A program made the translations under genes and the position numbers. From Stenocarpella maydis (lineage: Eukaryota; Ascomycota; Sordariomycetes; Diaporthales; Diaporthaceae): a stretch of DNA of 64,000 bases. The notes below the pieces were generated by a model, which was given only the letters and a program-made list of their open reading frames with translations, was not told the origin of the DNA and searched no databases. Below, one piece after another: positions 1 through 12,545 of the stretch; the first letter of the stretch is position 1, and each line of letters starts with the position of its first letter. The stretch is from the NCBI GenBank assembly GCA_002270565.1, contig NQMI01000004.1, positions 434,001 through 498,000 of the forward strand. Reading direction: 5' to 3'.

Positions 1-536
1 CGTGTTAATGCCTGGCACTCAATTGGGCGCACTCCCTCGCGACAGGGCCTGCTCCCCAGATTCTGGAGCTGGGACCTGGCCACCCCCTGGCCACCACCAG
101 CTGGTGGTATTGTTTCGTCGGCCAAAGAGGGACCCTCCCTCTGGCCATCAAAGCGCTAGAGCGATCACGCAATCGCACCCCGACCATGAGAAGATGCTCG
201 CCCACGACCACACCGGCCTCTGAGCGGCGACCGAAAAGCTTGAGTGCCGAATCTCGATACTTCTTTTTGCCCTGGGCCCCGAATGGTCCTTGCTGCCTCT
301 GTCCGATTTCTGGCGGGGCAATATCGGCTTCCTACACTACCTGCTAGCACGCTGTCCGTGATGCTGTCATGACTGGACCGCTGGCCACTGCTACTCGCAC
401 GCGAAGACACACACTTATCCACAATTTTTCTCGCCCTGCCCCCTCTGCATCCTCCGTCCGGCGACAGCCTGCCTCTGGATAAAGACTGCCTCGCCGTCCT
501 CGCTCGGTCTCTGATCGAGGCCCTCCCCTCTTCGCC
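1..536. other. 5' flank of met5
   Basis: No convincing gene. Open frames on both strands lack family-like sequence. The stretch is the promoter and leader of the sulfite reductase gene starting at 537. It contains pyrimidine-rich tracts close to the start codon, as is common in fungal leaders, and a CYS3-like palindrome at 361-370. Confidence 0.6.
361..370. promoter_or_regulatory. Candidate CYS3/MetR bZIP site
   Basis: The ten bases ATGCTGTCAT match the Neurospora CYS3 consensus ATGRYRYCAT at nine of ten positions (C instead of purine at position 4). The site lies about 166 bp upstream of the met5 start codon, a sensible place for the sulfur regulator that controls sulfate assimilation genes. 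The sequence match is observed; the regulation is inferred. Confidence 0.4.
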
Positions 537-3500
537 ATGTCCTTCCTTTTCAACCGCCTTCCCAAGCTCGACACCTCCACCTCCCTCTCCCGCGGCAAGA
601 ACAACACTCTGTCGCCTTTGCAGCAGAGGAGGATGCAGGACATGGCCACAACCCCAATATCCATCGGCTGTCGGACGCCTGCAGAGGCTGGTATGTGACC
701 GCTTGCTTTTGCTACCTGCCTGACTCACCCACTCTCTGCTCCGCTCCGCTCCTCTCCTCTCCTTGCCCACCCTCCCAGGCCGCCGGGTTCATCATGCGCC
801 CCAACCAGTGCGCCGCCTGACGGCAGACAGCAAGCAGATGCGCCTGTTGGTTGCGCCTGCCAATTGCTGTTGGGTCTTGCCAGCTTGGTTGCAATTGATG
901 GCTGGCCACGGGCGGTGCACCGGCGGAGAGAGAATGCATTGTCCTGTTGTCTGAGTAACCGGCTTTTTGTAATTCAGGAAGTCCCACCGCGCTAACACCT
1001 TGCCCCCTCCCCAGTCTCGCGGATCGCATATCAGGCCAGTGATGTAATCGTCAGCGTACAGCCGTCTCTGGCTGTCGAATCCGAGTTCTCGCCCCACCTC
1101 AAGAGGTATCATGGGAGGAGAGACAAGAGCTTGGTTGCAAAGAACGTCGACAGCGTGCCCGAGGTACGTTTAGCCCCCGAAGCCCAACAGACACCCCAAC
1201 GGCCAAGACACATCCTTACCTACTACGAAGCAAGCAAGGCCTTAGGGGCTGACACAACCGCAGGTTATCTCCATTAGGTACAATGCTGATCCTTTGCTCT
1301 CTGTCTTTGAGCCTGCCCGGAACGGCCTCCTGGTCTCCGTCACCACGAGCTCCAGGATCCTACTCCCTTCGGTCAGCCACTTATACAAGCTTGCAAGCTA
1401 CCCCGTGGTCATCCACGTGGCTCTCCACCCGGACCAATTCCCGGACTACTCCGCTATCACGTCCATCAGGAACACAGGGTGGTCCTTCCTCCAGTCCGAG
1501 TCGCTCCAAGAGGCCCAGGACATGGCCCTGACCGCCCACGCCCTCGCCATCCGGTCAGGCAAGGGTGTCATACACTTCTTCAGCCCCGTGGCTTCCCAGA
1601 ACGACAAGCCGATCGACTTCGAGACGCGGAACGTGCTGCGCGAGATCCTGAACCAGGACTACGTGCGGCGCATTCAGAGCTCAAATATCCCTGGAGCCGG
1701 TATCTACGCCGACGACGGAAGGGTCGCCTTGGCCGAGGACCTCATTGACCTGGGCAACGAGGCCGACTCTCCCAAGTCACCCCCTCCCAGCGGGCTGATC
1801 GTACCCGAGTTGGAGGGTAAGATCTCCTCCGTCACGTCGGAGAAGTCGAGCCAACAGAGCGTCACCAGCAGCCCACCAAGTGTTTCTTCAGCGACCACTG
1901 TCGAGGCTCAGGCTCCAGCGGTGACATCCGAGCACATTTACAACTATGTCACCCTGATTTGGGCCCAAATCAAGAAATTGCTGGGCCGCGAGTACCACGT
2001 ATTTGAGTACACTGGCTCTCCTACCGCCGAGACCTGCCTGTTCGTTTTTGGCCTTGATGCCGGCTTATTCGCGGACACGATCGACAGGGCACCCCCGTCC
2101 GAGGGCTTCGCCAACTGTGCAATCATTACACCACGGCTGTACAGGCCCTGGCTCGGAGTAAAACTAATTGACATCCTTCCCAAGTCTGTTAAGAAGGTTG
2201 CTGTCTTGGAGCAAATCTCCAGGAAGACGACCAAGTGGGGCCCGATCTTGGTGGACGTTCTGACGTCTCTCCGAAGTGGCATGGGAGGTGTCGATACCAT
2301 TGTTGGCTACCATCTGGGCTACATCAACAATGAGACCGTTAAGCAGGCATTGCGCGGCATCTACCAGAACCTAATCGCGGAGAAGCCCATCCAGAACCTA
2401 GAAGTTGGTTCTGCCCGCGGACCGGAGGAGAGCTCAGCTTACGAGCTGGAGACGCCCAAGCTCGAGACGGCCTACACCAAGATTTTGGATCAGCTCTTTG
2501 GCTCCAGGCTGTTCCTCGCCAATTCGCTCAAGTCCGAAAACGCTGGGGTTTCGTCCACGGTTTCTGCAAGCCCCGAGTATGGATTCGGCTCTTTGTTGGC
2601 GCGCAAGGAAAAGAGACAAAATTTCATCGCCGAGGTCAAGGAGACTGCGGTTTCGGGCACCTTTTTAACGGAGACCCCTAAGCGCTCGTTGGCCCAGTGG
2701 GCCGCGCACGTCGAAGATCCAGCAAAGATCGAGCAGTACGCAGAGGACGCCGTGTCGGCTCTCCAGACTGACAACTCGACGCTGTCCCGCAAGCTCCTCA
2801 CCAACAAGGGTTTCTTCCGCAAGGAGTCCCTCTGGCTCATTGGCTCCGATGCATGGTCCTACGACCTGGGCAACTCCGGTGTTCACCACGTTCTGGCATC
2901 TGGTGAGAACGTCAACATGCTCATTATCGACTCCACACCCTACTCCGAGCGGGTAGCCACGGATGCGGCGCGGAGGAAGAAGGATATTGGCCTGTACGCC
3001 ATGAACTTCGGCAACGCGTATGTCGCCTCGACAGCAGTCTACAGCTCGTACACGCAGGTTCTGCAGGCCATGGATGAGGCAGACAAGTTTGACGGGCCAT
3101 CTATCGTGCTGGCTTATCTTCCGTACAACGATGAGCATGACTCCTCCCTCACCGTCCTCCAGGAGACGAAGCAAGCCGTCGATATTGGATACTGGCCTCT
3201 GTATCGCTGGAACCCAAGGAATGAGCTCAAGGGCCAGCCGAACTTCTCCCTGGATTCTGAGCGGATCAAGAAGGAGTTGAAGGAGTTCTTGGACCGCGAC
3301 AACCACCTGACTCAGCTCATGGCGAAGGAGCCAAAGTTTGCGCCTGTGCTTTCCGAGGACTTCGGCACCGAGATCCGCGCCCAGCAGAAGCGGAATGCCA
3401 AAGATGCCTACAACAAGCTCCTTGAGGGCCTGCAAGGTGCGCCTCTGACGGTTCTCTTCGCCTCTGACGGTGGCAACGCTCAGTCCATTGCTAAGCGTAT

Positions 3501-5725
3501 TGGCACCCGAGGTAAGGCAAGGGGCCTCAAGACGACCGTCATGGCTATGGAGGACTACCCTGTGGAGGACCTACCCACCGAGGACAACATTGTTTTCATC
3601 ACCTCGACCGCCGGCCAAGGAGAGTTCCCACAGAACGGCCATGCTTTCTGGCAGGCCGTCAAGGACAGTACCGAGCTGGATCTAGCCACTGTGAACTACT
3701 CTGTCTTCGCCCTTGGTGATAGCCACTACTGGCCAAGGAAGGAGGACAAGATCTACTACAACAAGCCTGGGAAGGATCTCGATAGGAAATTGTCCGAGTT
3801 CGGTGCGAAGCGCCTGGCTGAAATCGGCCTCGGTGATGATCAGGACCCTGATGGTTACCAGACCGGATACAACGACTGGGAACTAAAGATCTGGCAGGCT
3901 TTGGGAGTCGCGAACGTTGAGGGCCTCCCCGAGGAACCACCGCCAGTCACCAACGAAGACATCAAGTTAGCCTCTAACTATCTCCGTGGCACCATTGTCG
4001 AGGGCTTGAGCGACCCCACGACAGGTGCCATTTCGGCGGCAGACCAGCAACTCACAAAGTTCCATGGCACGTACATGCAGGATGACAGAGACGTCCGGGA
4101 TGAGAGGAAAGCGCAAGGCTTGGAGCCCGCGTATTCGTTCATGATCCGCTGTCGACTGCCCGGTGGTGTTTCTACGCCGCAACAATGGATCCAAATGGAT
4201 GACATCGCTACTCGACTCGGAAATGAAACCATGAAGCTGACCACACGACAAACGTTCCAATTCCACGGCGTCGTGAAGGGGAAGCTCAAGCCGGCGATGC
4301 AGGCTATCAACCGGGCTCTCATGACGACGATTGCCGCATGCGGTGATGTAAACCGAAACGTCATGTGCAGCTCGCTTCCCACCCAGTCAAAGTACCACAA
4401 GGAAGTCCACGAGTGCTCCAAGCGCATTAGCGACCACCTGTTGCCATCAACATCCGCTTACCACGAGATCTGGCTCACAAATGATGACGACAAGAAGACG
4501 CAGATTGCAGGCGACGCAGTGCAGGACTTCGAGCCCCTGTACGGGCCCACATATCTGCCTCGGAAATTCAAGATCACCATCGCCGTCCCACCACACAACG
4601 ACACCGACGTGTACGCACACGACATTGGCCTCATCGCCATCAAGGGCGATGACGGCCACCTGCTTGGTTTCAACCTGCTGGCCGGTGGTGGTATGGGCGC
4701 CACGCACAACAACAAAAAGACGTACCCGCAAACAGGGCGCATGCTGGGCTTTGTGACCCGTGCAGACGTGCACATTGCTTGTGAGAAGGTCATGCTGGTG
4801 CAGCGCGACCACGGTGACCGCAAGAACCGCAAGCACGCCCGCCTCAAGTACACCATTGACGACATGGGCGTCGACACGTTTAGGTGCAAGGTCGAGGAGT
4901 TGTGGGGCAAGAAGTTCTCCCCCGCCAAGCCTTTCAAATTCGAGTCGAACGTTGACACCTTTGGGTGGCAAAAGGACGAGATGGGAATGAACCACTTCAC
5001 CTTCTTCATCGAGAACGGGCGAATCGAGGACACAGCCGACTTCCAGATGAAGACGGGTCTGCGTGAGGTCGCCCAGGTGCACAAGGGCGAGTTCCGCCTA
5101 ACCGGTAACCAGCACCTGATCTTGTCTAATGTCGCTGACGAGGACCTGGACTCTATGAAGGCGCTGATGAAGAAGTGGAAACTCGACAATGTCAAGTTCT
5201 CGGGCCTGCGCCTGTCATCGTCCGCCTGCGTGGCGTTCCCGACCTGCGGCCTGGCCATGGCCGAGTCAGAACGTTACCTGCCCGTGCTCATTTCCAAGCT
5301 GGAGAGCACGCTCGAGGAGAACGGCCTGCGTCAGGACTCGATCGTGATGAGGATGACTGGATGTCCCAACGGCTGCGCACGGCCTTGGCTGGCTGAGGTC
5401 GCCTTTGTCGGCAAGGCCTATGGCGCGTACAACATGTACCTCGGCGGTGGCTACCACGGCCAGCGCCTCAACAAGTTGTACCGGTCGAGCATCAAGGAGG
5501 ACGAGATCCTAGCCATCATGAAGCCGCTGCTCAAGGAGTATGCTCTTGAGAGGGAGGAGGGCGAGAGATTCGGTGACTTCTGTATCCGTAAGGGGCTCAT
5601 CAAAGCCACCACGGATGGCAAGAACTTCCACGACAACGTGAGTTATCTACACCTCCCATATCATCAAGTGACCGAGCGACTGACCGTTTATAAAGGTTAC
5701 GGAGTTGGAAGAGGACGAAGAGTAA
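537..5725 (+). CDS. met5: Sulfite reductase (NADPH) beta subunit, flavodoxin plus hemoprotein
   Basis: Catalyses the six-electron reduction of sulfite to sulfide in sulfate assimilation, in the cytosol with the flavoprotein partner Met10. Model: join(537..690,1015..1163,1264..5637,5696..5725), 1,568 residues; all four exons join in frame at GT-AG borders, and the last intron (58 nt) replaces a read-through end with VTELEEDEE. The N-terminal part is the pyruvate-ferredoxin-oxidoreductase-like region of Met5 proteins. A flavodoxin-like FMN domain begins near residue 828 (LTVLFASDGGNAQS, then TSTAGQGEFP), followed by the siroheme/4Fe-4S half-domains. The cluster ligands are visible as C-x5-C near residue 1421 (CVAFPTC) and C-x3-C near 1467 (CPNGC). 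Yeast Met5 is about 1,440 residues with the same order. The start was chosen because exon 1 feeds the only open path into exon 2. Confidence 0.93.
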
Positions 5726-6307
5726 GTTGAAGAGAACACTCAAGTAGTGCGGACGTCAAGAAAAGGAAACAAACCGGTCCGGCGGGTAAAGGACACTTTG
5801 CACTTGGGCGAAAATAAAACCAAAGAATGGAAAATGATTCCCCCAAAGTTTATCCTCAATTGCATGCTAGGCGTAAGGATTTCGATAATAGCCGACGGTT
5901 GTGTATATTGTGCGAGAATCACAGTATTTGCGCTTAAAGATATATACAATCCAGTCGCCAATTAGATGTTTTGCTTCAGTGCGTCTTGGATCTACAGTGT
6001 CGCTGCCGTTGACAAGAAATTGTATAAACCGGTATTTATGTGGACGACAGGGATAGACCATCATCGGATGGTGATGCCGCTGGAAGTCATTCTGAAAGTC
6101 TCATTGGAATTGATTGTATATTCAGATTTTTGACAAATGGGAGGAAGCTACAACTCTAGGAATGGAGGCCGCTCGCTTGAATTAAATATCACCAAGAAAC
6201 AGCACAGGACCCGTCCCCGTTTTCGCTTGCCAACCGGTACGCCGTTATTCTATGCCTCTGGTGAACACTCCTCTCCCGCTTCTATGCCCTGCCTTTCTTT
6301 CCCCTTT
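5726..6307. other. Convergent 3' intergenic region
   Basis: Space between the 3' ends of met5 (+) and the NADH dehydrogenase gene (-). It holds AT-rich probable 3' UTR sequence of both genes. No coding or repeat signal seen. Confidence 0.6.
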
Positions 6308-8504
6308 CTAGTAGCTCATCAGGTCTGCAGGTTGTCAGTAAACATTTCGTTTCGCGGGGAGACAGACCACTGCAAAGCAGCTTTATGGGAGGAGAGAAAG
6401 GGGGAGGGGGGGGCGACTTACCTCGCCCGAAAAGTCCACGCTTTGTCCAGTCCATCATCATCAGCATCCTCGTCCTGAAGCTCACGGACTGCGCAAAGTA
6501 GGCGCCCCGCCAGGTGTACACAGCCCACAGCCCGCCGCTCAGGTTCCAACCGCCGCCGAGATCGAAGACGGCCGAGTTGCCGATGTAGGCCAGGCTGCCC
6601 AGGTGGTGGTACTCAAAGGCCTTGTAAACGGCGTCGTCGAGGTCGCCGTCGACAATCTCGTTGGCGCGGAGCCCCGGGGCCGCGTGGGCCATCTTGTTGA
6701 ACTTCAGGGCCAGATACTGGCCCTGCTGGTGGGCGCGCTGCGCCGTCGCCGGCAGGGAGGTAAGCTTGCTGTCAATCTGCTTCAGCAGCTCCCTCAGCTC
6801 TCCAAAGTCGAGGGTGCCGCTCTGGTCCTTGTCGAACTCGGCGAATAGGCGGTCCAGCCGCTTCAGGTGGGCGACGGCCTGGGGGAATTTGCGCTTGACC
6901 TCAGCGGCCACATTGCGCCACTCGGTAAAGTGTAGGTCCAGGTTCTCGGGGTCCTTGCCGTGCTTCCAAGCCATGCCGCGGAGGAAGGTTACGATGTTGT
7001 CTGCGATGTTGTTCTGCACCGTTGAGCAGTCTCCTATGGCGTACACGTCACCCAGCGGCGCGCCGTTCAGGCGCAAGTGCGTGTCCGTCTCGAGCGCGTG
7101 CCGGTTGGTCTGGTGGTCACCGAGCTTCTTGGCCAGTGTCTGGCTGAAGTCTGTCTGGGAGACGCCCGTGGACCACAGGCAGAAGCCCATCGGGAGCTCC
7201 TTGGTGACTGCCTTGCCGTCCTCTCCCTTTTGTGTGAAGACGATTGTGTCCTTCTTGACCTCAGATACTCTGGAGTTGGTGAGGACGTTGATGCCGTCTC
7301 GTTTGAAGCGGTCCTCCGCATATTTGGACACTGCCTCATCGTAGGTGTTGAGGATGTGCCCGCGGCTCTGGATCAGGTGTACCGAGATCTCGTTGCGCAG
7401 TAGTTTTGGGAAATGCTTTGTAAGATCCTCATTCAGGAGATCATACAGCTCAGCCGCGAACTCGACGCCGGTCGGGCCACCACCGCTGACCACAAAGGAG
7501 AGCAAGCGCCTCCGCTCCTCGTCTGGGGTGGTGGGTAGACAGGCCAATTCGAGATTCTGTATGACTTGGTTGCGGATCACTCGAGCGTCTCTTATATCCT
7601 TCAGGAAGTGGCAGTTTTCCAGGCCCTTGACACCGTGGGGGTTGGTCTGCGACCCTACCGCAATGACCAGCTTGTCATATGGGACGTAGAACCTGACCTC
7701 GTTTCCTTTTGCGTCAACCTGAGAGACTTCGACGAGCCTAGCCGAGAAGTCGACATCCTCTGCCTTGGCGCGTATGAAATGGCCTTTGACCCTCGACAAG
7801 ATCCTCCTTATCGGCTCGACAAGAGACTTCAACTCGAGGGTCCCGACCGTGGCGGATGGCAGCATTGGCGTGAAGAGGAAGTAATTGGCGGGCGAGATGA
7901 CGGTAACGTGGTAATCCTCCGGGTTCAGCTCCTTGAGCAGGGCGACACCGCCCCAGCCGCCGCCGAGGATGACCAGTTTCGGCTTGTCCTTCCTCTTCCT
8001 GTGCTCCTCGGTGTCTTGGTCATCAATGAGGACGTCCGCGATAGGCAGGTCCTTTGGTCCGCCGGTCCGAGGGCTCAGTGCAAGCTGTGAGACATCGCAC
8101 TCGGCGGCGACGGCGTGCTCGTTGTAGGTTGAAGCATCATAGATGAAGAAGGCACCAAAGACCAGGCCGACAAAGACGATACCACTGCCCACCCAGGCCA
8201 TGCTCCGATATGCGAAGTTTAGAGCCCATGACTCCCGCTGTGGGAGGGGCTTCCCGGACAGCAGGCGAGAGGCGATCCTGGGCGTGAAGCCGACCAGGGG
8301 CTGACGGCGGAGGAGGCCTTGGGCCGTGGTTGGCTGTGGCGAGGGTCGATGGGGATCGGATCTCGAATTCCTGGTCAGGTTACGGGCCTGTGTGGCTCTG
8401 GGATGTGACCGTGATATTGTGGAGGGGGCATTTCGGAAGCTCACGAGGCCACGCTGGCGCCCGGCGCGGATGGCCAGGGCGCTCAGTGATGCTTGTGAGG
8501 GCAT
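6308..8504 (-). CDS. nde1: External alternative NAD(P)H dehydrogenase with EF-hand
   Basis: Single-polypeptide type II NAD(P)H:ubiquinone oxidoreductase of the inner mitochondrial membrane, facing the intermembrane space; it passes electrons from cytosolic NAD(P)H to ubiquinone without pumping protons. Model: complement(join(6308..6324,6422..8504)), 699 residues. The 3' intron (6325-6421) was inferred because read-through gives low-complexity sequence, whereas splicing gives the family-like end GLFGRDLMSY. Seen: Arg/Ser-rich mitochondrial presequence, a membrane segment near residues 103-122, the FAD dinucleotide fold VILGGGWGG near 178, a second fold VVSGGGPTG near 345, and a canonical EF-hand loop (DKDQSGTLDFGE) near 556. 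The EF-hand matches the Neurospora Ca-binding NDE-1 class rather than plain NDE2/NDI1 types. Confidence 0.92.
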
Positions 8505-9240
8505 TGCCAGTGGACAGCACCGACTGACGGTCGCGATGGTGAGTGCGGGCTTGCCGCCTGTCGGCGTGTTTGTGAATTGAAATCAATGTCGAGAAACAGC
8601 AATGCGTGGAAGGTGGCACGAGACAAAAGACTACCTGTTCTGGGTACGACCAAGCAGATGCACAGGAGGGCGAGCTCTGAGCTAGCTACCAACGGGCAGG
8701 TTCCCTGGCCCCTCCCCCAGTATTTACCAAGCATCTGCGTCATACTTGGCGTCATCGGAACGCGATGCTTAATTCGACATGGGCGGCTGATTTGTCTCCC
8801 ACACGTGTACCATGTCTATATATGTATACGTATACATGCATGCATTTTGACCCTAGCCCATCTTGAGTAACCTCCAATACACTACGGAGCGCGAATTTCT
8901 AGTTGCCCAGGTCCCTGGAGGTGGGCGTGAAACGCTGCGCCCGGCCGATCCGGAGGCGACTCTCGGAGCCATCGCTCTCTCGCCCCGATCGGTCTTTGAA
9001 CTCGGCCGCACGAGATGTGTGTTAGAGACTGCTGGATTGGCAACACGACAAATGAGGATGAGGGGCCCCGAGCTACCACAAACGCACATCTGTGCCTGGT
9101 CGCTTGTTCAACGCCGGGCAAAGGCTCACAACCTTACACTCGTTCGAAGTGAGACTATTCTAGCCCTGTGTACCCGCCGCGCTATGCAGTATGCTTTCCC
9201 TGAACAACCAGCCTTGAGCTTCTCTGAGCGGCAGTCTCGC
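8505..9240. other. Intergenic, nde1 promoter side
   Basis: Lies upstream of nde1 and downstream of the uridine kinase gene, both on the minus strand. It includes a CACGTG at 8802-8807 and an alternating purine-pyrimidine run (tatatatgtatacgtataca) around 8817-8836. The plus-strand open frame crossing 8863-9516 overlaps the UPRT exon antisense and looks like a shadow. Confidence 0.5.
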
Positions 9241-11239
9241 CTAGCATCTGAAGTATCTCTTCTCGACCCATCTGTCCTCAATGTCCGGGATCATGTTGCA
9301 GACAACCACAGTGATACCCGGGAACACAGCCGTCAGTCGGTGGAGCCCCATGCGACCTGCCGAATACGTAGCAAGAACGATCCTGTCTTGGGCTACCCCG
9401 TGGTCCACGAGAACCTGCACCGCCATCAGCGCGGACCCGCCAGAGGACATCTGCGCGTCGAGCAACAGCACGCTCTCATGGGTCTCGATGTCCTTGGGAA
9501 GCTCGCTATAGTGTAGCTCTGGCTCGCCCGTGCGGATGCTCGACTGAATAAGGATCCGTCCGGATTTGCAGTCCGGAATCACACGCTTGAGGCCTGTTTC
9601 CAACGCTGCACCGCCCCGGAGCAGCACGACCGCTGATACTTCGCCTTGTGGCGCGAGGCCCCGATAATGATATCCTTGCGGCGTTTCCACGGTCGTCGAC
9701 GCGAATCGCACATTATTCATTGCTCTGTTCGCGATGTCAGTACCAGGCACCAGTCGTGCTAGCCCCCCCCCCCCATTTTCTTTTCTTGCGCCGGGGGGGG
9801 GGGGCGTGGAGGGTGGGCTTACTGCTCAATTATGAGGGTGGCCAGGCGGTCAAAATAAAAGATAAAGTCCTCAGGTGATGTGTCAATGCTCCTGATGATC
9901 GTGTTCATGCCTCTCAGCTGCGGTGTCGCCTCCAGTATCACCACCTTCATGCTAAGTGGTTCCGACTGGGCTTGGAGTTCAAGCTGGAGGAGTGCGGCTC
10001 GATGGTGCCTGGATTTCTCGACGAGCTTCTCCTGGATGGACTGGACCACCATATCTGCCACAGGTGGTCAATTTAGGGCCTCTGCGGTTGAGTCGACCTC
10101 ACATACTGATGGCTACCGTGTTTTCGACGCGTGTTGGCACGATTACGTCCGCGTTCTTCCGCTGCGGGTCGACGTACTGGCGAAAAGGTTAGCAGGGCTG
10201 GCAGGAGGAAATAACGAATCTCCGGAAAGACACCTACGTTCTCAAAGTTTGGTTTCACCCACATGGACCACTGCTTAATGACGCCTTCCACGGTCCTGCC
10301 TCGGCACTCGACATCACGCAATATCCTTCGTGACAGGCAGATATCTGCATCCGCCTCGCAATAGATCTGAGCTTATGTCAGCACAGATCGGCCATGATCA
10401 TGTCGTGTTGAGCGTGTTGACCTTCATATCTAGCAACTCCAGAACTCTGGGGTCATGCAAGGCGAAGATACCCTCTACGACTAACACATGCGGCGAGTAA
10501 ATTGCAGTGGTCTTGTCTACTCGAGCGTGTTTCTCGAACGAGTAAATTGGGATCTCGGCACGTTTTCTGTCATATTGTCAGTGTTGATGGTCGCTCACCC
10601 GGAGGGAGGCCTGGCCCGCATGATGAGACCCACCCAGCCTTGAGGTCTCGAAGACATTCCACTAATTTGTCAAAATCAATGGCCTAGGGAATCCAGGTAA
10701 GCCTACGGCCAAAGACTTTTCACAAGGCACCGCAGAACACTGACATCTGGAGAGTCGAAGTCATACTCGTTCCGAAAAGCTTTCCTGGATGATTCAGCGT
10801 CTAGGCTCTTGTAGAAAGAGTCCTAGACGGCATATTAGCGGCGGCGTCTCTGCTTTTCTTCTTCTTTTTGCCAGCCTTGAAACCCACGCACCATGGACAA
10901 GATAACGACCCATGGCAGGTTCAGCTTGTTGACAATTGCCCTTGAGAGGGTTGACTTCCCGGAGCCGGAGCTACCAGCGACGCCGACGAGAGAGACATCA
11001 GCCCATGGAGGGGAGTAATGAGCCCTCTTGGCAATAGCATTTGCTGCAGTCGCGGGGTCCATGTTGTGAGCTTGAAGCTTTCTCAGCGGAGGGCGCACCA
11101 GGCTGCCGCCGGACGGCAAAAGGGGATGAATATGCCCTCGGGCAGAGCTGTAAAAAGTTAGCATGTCCCCAGAATCCATATTCACCAGAGGCGTGCGCCT
11201 ACATTTTTTGGCTGTAAGATGCAAGGATACCTCCTTCAC
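9241..11239 (-). CDS. urk1: Uridine kinase with C-terminal UPRT-like domain (5' end uncertain)
   Basis: Pyrimidine salvage: ATP/GTP-dependent phosphorylation of uridine/cytidine to UMP/CMP, in the cytosol. Exons read in frame: complement(9241..9724, 9823..10054, 10107..10176, 10238..10366, 10422..10566, 10634..10683, 10745..10822, 10892..11147), about 482 residues, plus at least one 5' exon I could not place. The P-loop GVAGSSGSGKST and then DSFYK mark the kinase half; YSFEKHARVDKT and VVEGIFALHDPR follow. The last two exons carry a UPRT fold (VVLLRGGAALETG, then LLDAQMSSGGSA), as in yeast Urk1. A TTTTTACAG acceptor with a GCTAAC branch precedes 11147, so the methionine at 11239, which reads through this intron, is doubtful as a start. 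A hairpin-forming C12/G12 pair sits in the intron 9725-9822. Confidence 0.88.
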
Positions 11240-11635
11240 TCAGGACGTCCCAAGCGGCGATTGGCCTCTCTTTTCTCCCTGGATATATGTGAAGGATGAG
11301 TTAGTTACTGGGTCGGAAAGGGTGAGCTTGAGGTCGTGCATATAATTAAGGAGAACGCCGAGGCTCTCGCAGTGGGTTTGCACGGTCAGAGGAGGGTGGC
11401 TTGCTTTGGGTGGCACGATTTACTACTTATCAATACCCAAGGATGCACTTATCAATGGCGCGTGCCTGAGTTCCAGGGTCCGTAGACTCGAAATGGTTGA
11501 GAGCCGTGCTGCGAACAGGGGTCTGCGGGGTGCAGGTCCAGGAGGCCCAGAGCCGCACCTCGCCACCCAGTCAGCCCAGGCAGTGCCCAGGTACACTCCG
11601 GGCTATGGCCTTTCCAACAAGTGAGTGCGCAGGTA
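11240..11635. other. Intergenic flank left of repeat island
   Basis: Between the 5' end of the uridine kinase gene and the left inverted repeat at 11636. It probably contains the missing first exon and promoter of that gene. No other coding signal is supported. Confidence 0.4.
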
Positions 11636-11636
11636 G

Positions 11637-11678
11637 AGTGGGCCCCCGGGTGGCCTGTCGCCCCCCTGAACAGGCCAC
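11637..11678 (+). repeat. Left terminal inverted repeat
   Basis: Pairs with 14517-14558 in opposite orientation. The first 18 bases are identical and the rest differ at a few positions, mostly C/T or G/A changes such as RIP would make. Confidence 0.7.
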
Positions 11679-12480
11679 TCTTCATCCGAGTATCACGAAC
11701 GGAAATCATAGTTTTACGCACGTAAATTTAAAAGCTATTTAATCCATTTTAATTATGAATTACTACTTAAGTTCTACTTTATAATTAAAAGCAATTACTA
11801 AGTTTATAATAATTAATTTTTCTTTTATAGCTAGCTTAAAAATCATTAATATTAAAAAGAAATATATTTATTTTTTTAAAGCTTAGTAATATTATATTAA
11901 TAAATATTTTATTAAAGTATTATTCTCATTAATAATCCTTTTGAAATTAAAGTATATAATTTATTAATGAAAGTTATTAATTTTACTTTTAAAGATAATA
12001 AATTAAATATTATAATAATAATCTACTTATATTTATAAAGTATAATAATATAGCTCTTATATACTACTAGGAACAACTAAGGGGTATATTAATTATTAAG
12101 GTCTTTTAGCCGGATGGGCTATTGTTAGGGCCGTGAGCTGATAAGCCCGCTGGACCAACCAGTTGGTCCCTGTACACTGCTTACCTAATCAGCCCAACAG
12201 CCTCTATCAGGCACAACACGATATCGCAGCTTCGCTGCTCCCTCCATACTATTCCTTAGGCAACCATAGCTTTGAATCAACAATTCTTTACAGAAAATTT
12301 GAGCCCCTTTTGCCATAGGTCGTAAGGACCGTCTCAGCTATGGCGCATGGCTAGTAGTCGCGCCTCCCGTTGCAGAGGGCGTTTGTGCCAGGCCGCTGGG
12401 CACTGAGCACTTAATGACCCGTGCACTAGACTAGTGTTATCGATAGCGCCGATGGGCATCTATAAGTAGACCTTCTGAGG

Positions 12481-12545
12481 GGCTGCAGCTTCGCTGCAAC
12501 TCTCCCCTCAACAACATAGCCGACGAGAATTGATTGACTATCACC
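12481..12545 (+). repeat. Direct repeat copy 1 (about 62 bp)
   Basis: Shares a common core (TCGCTGCAACTCTCCCCTCA, then CATAGCCGACGA-like and TTGACTATCAC) with 14252-14312 in the same orientation, about 1.77 kb apart. The pair may mark the ends of an element nested inside the larger island. Confidence 0.65.

Noticed and set aside
165..770. Minus-strand open frame of 201 codons over the met5 start
   Set aside because: It overlaps exon 1 of met5 antisense and its sequence is Arg/Ser/Gly-rich without family character.
2665..3435. Minus-strand frame of 256 codons inside met5
   Set aside because: A mirror frame of a highly biased coding exon; the plus strand has clear sulfite reductase sequence.
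8863..9516. Plus-strand frame of 217 codons
   Set aside because: Its second half is antisense to the UPRT exon of the uridine kinase gene, and the first half shows nothing recognisable.
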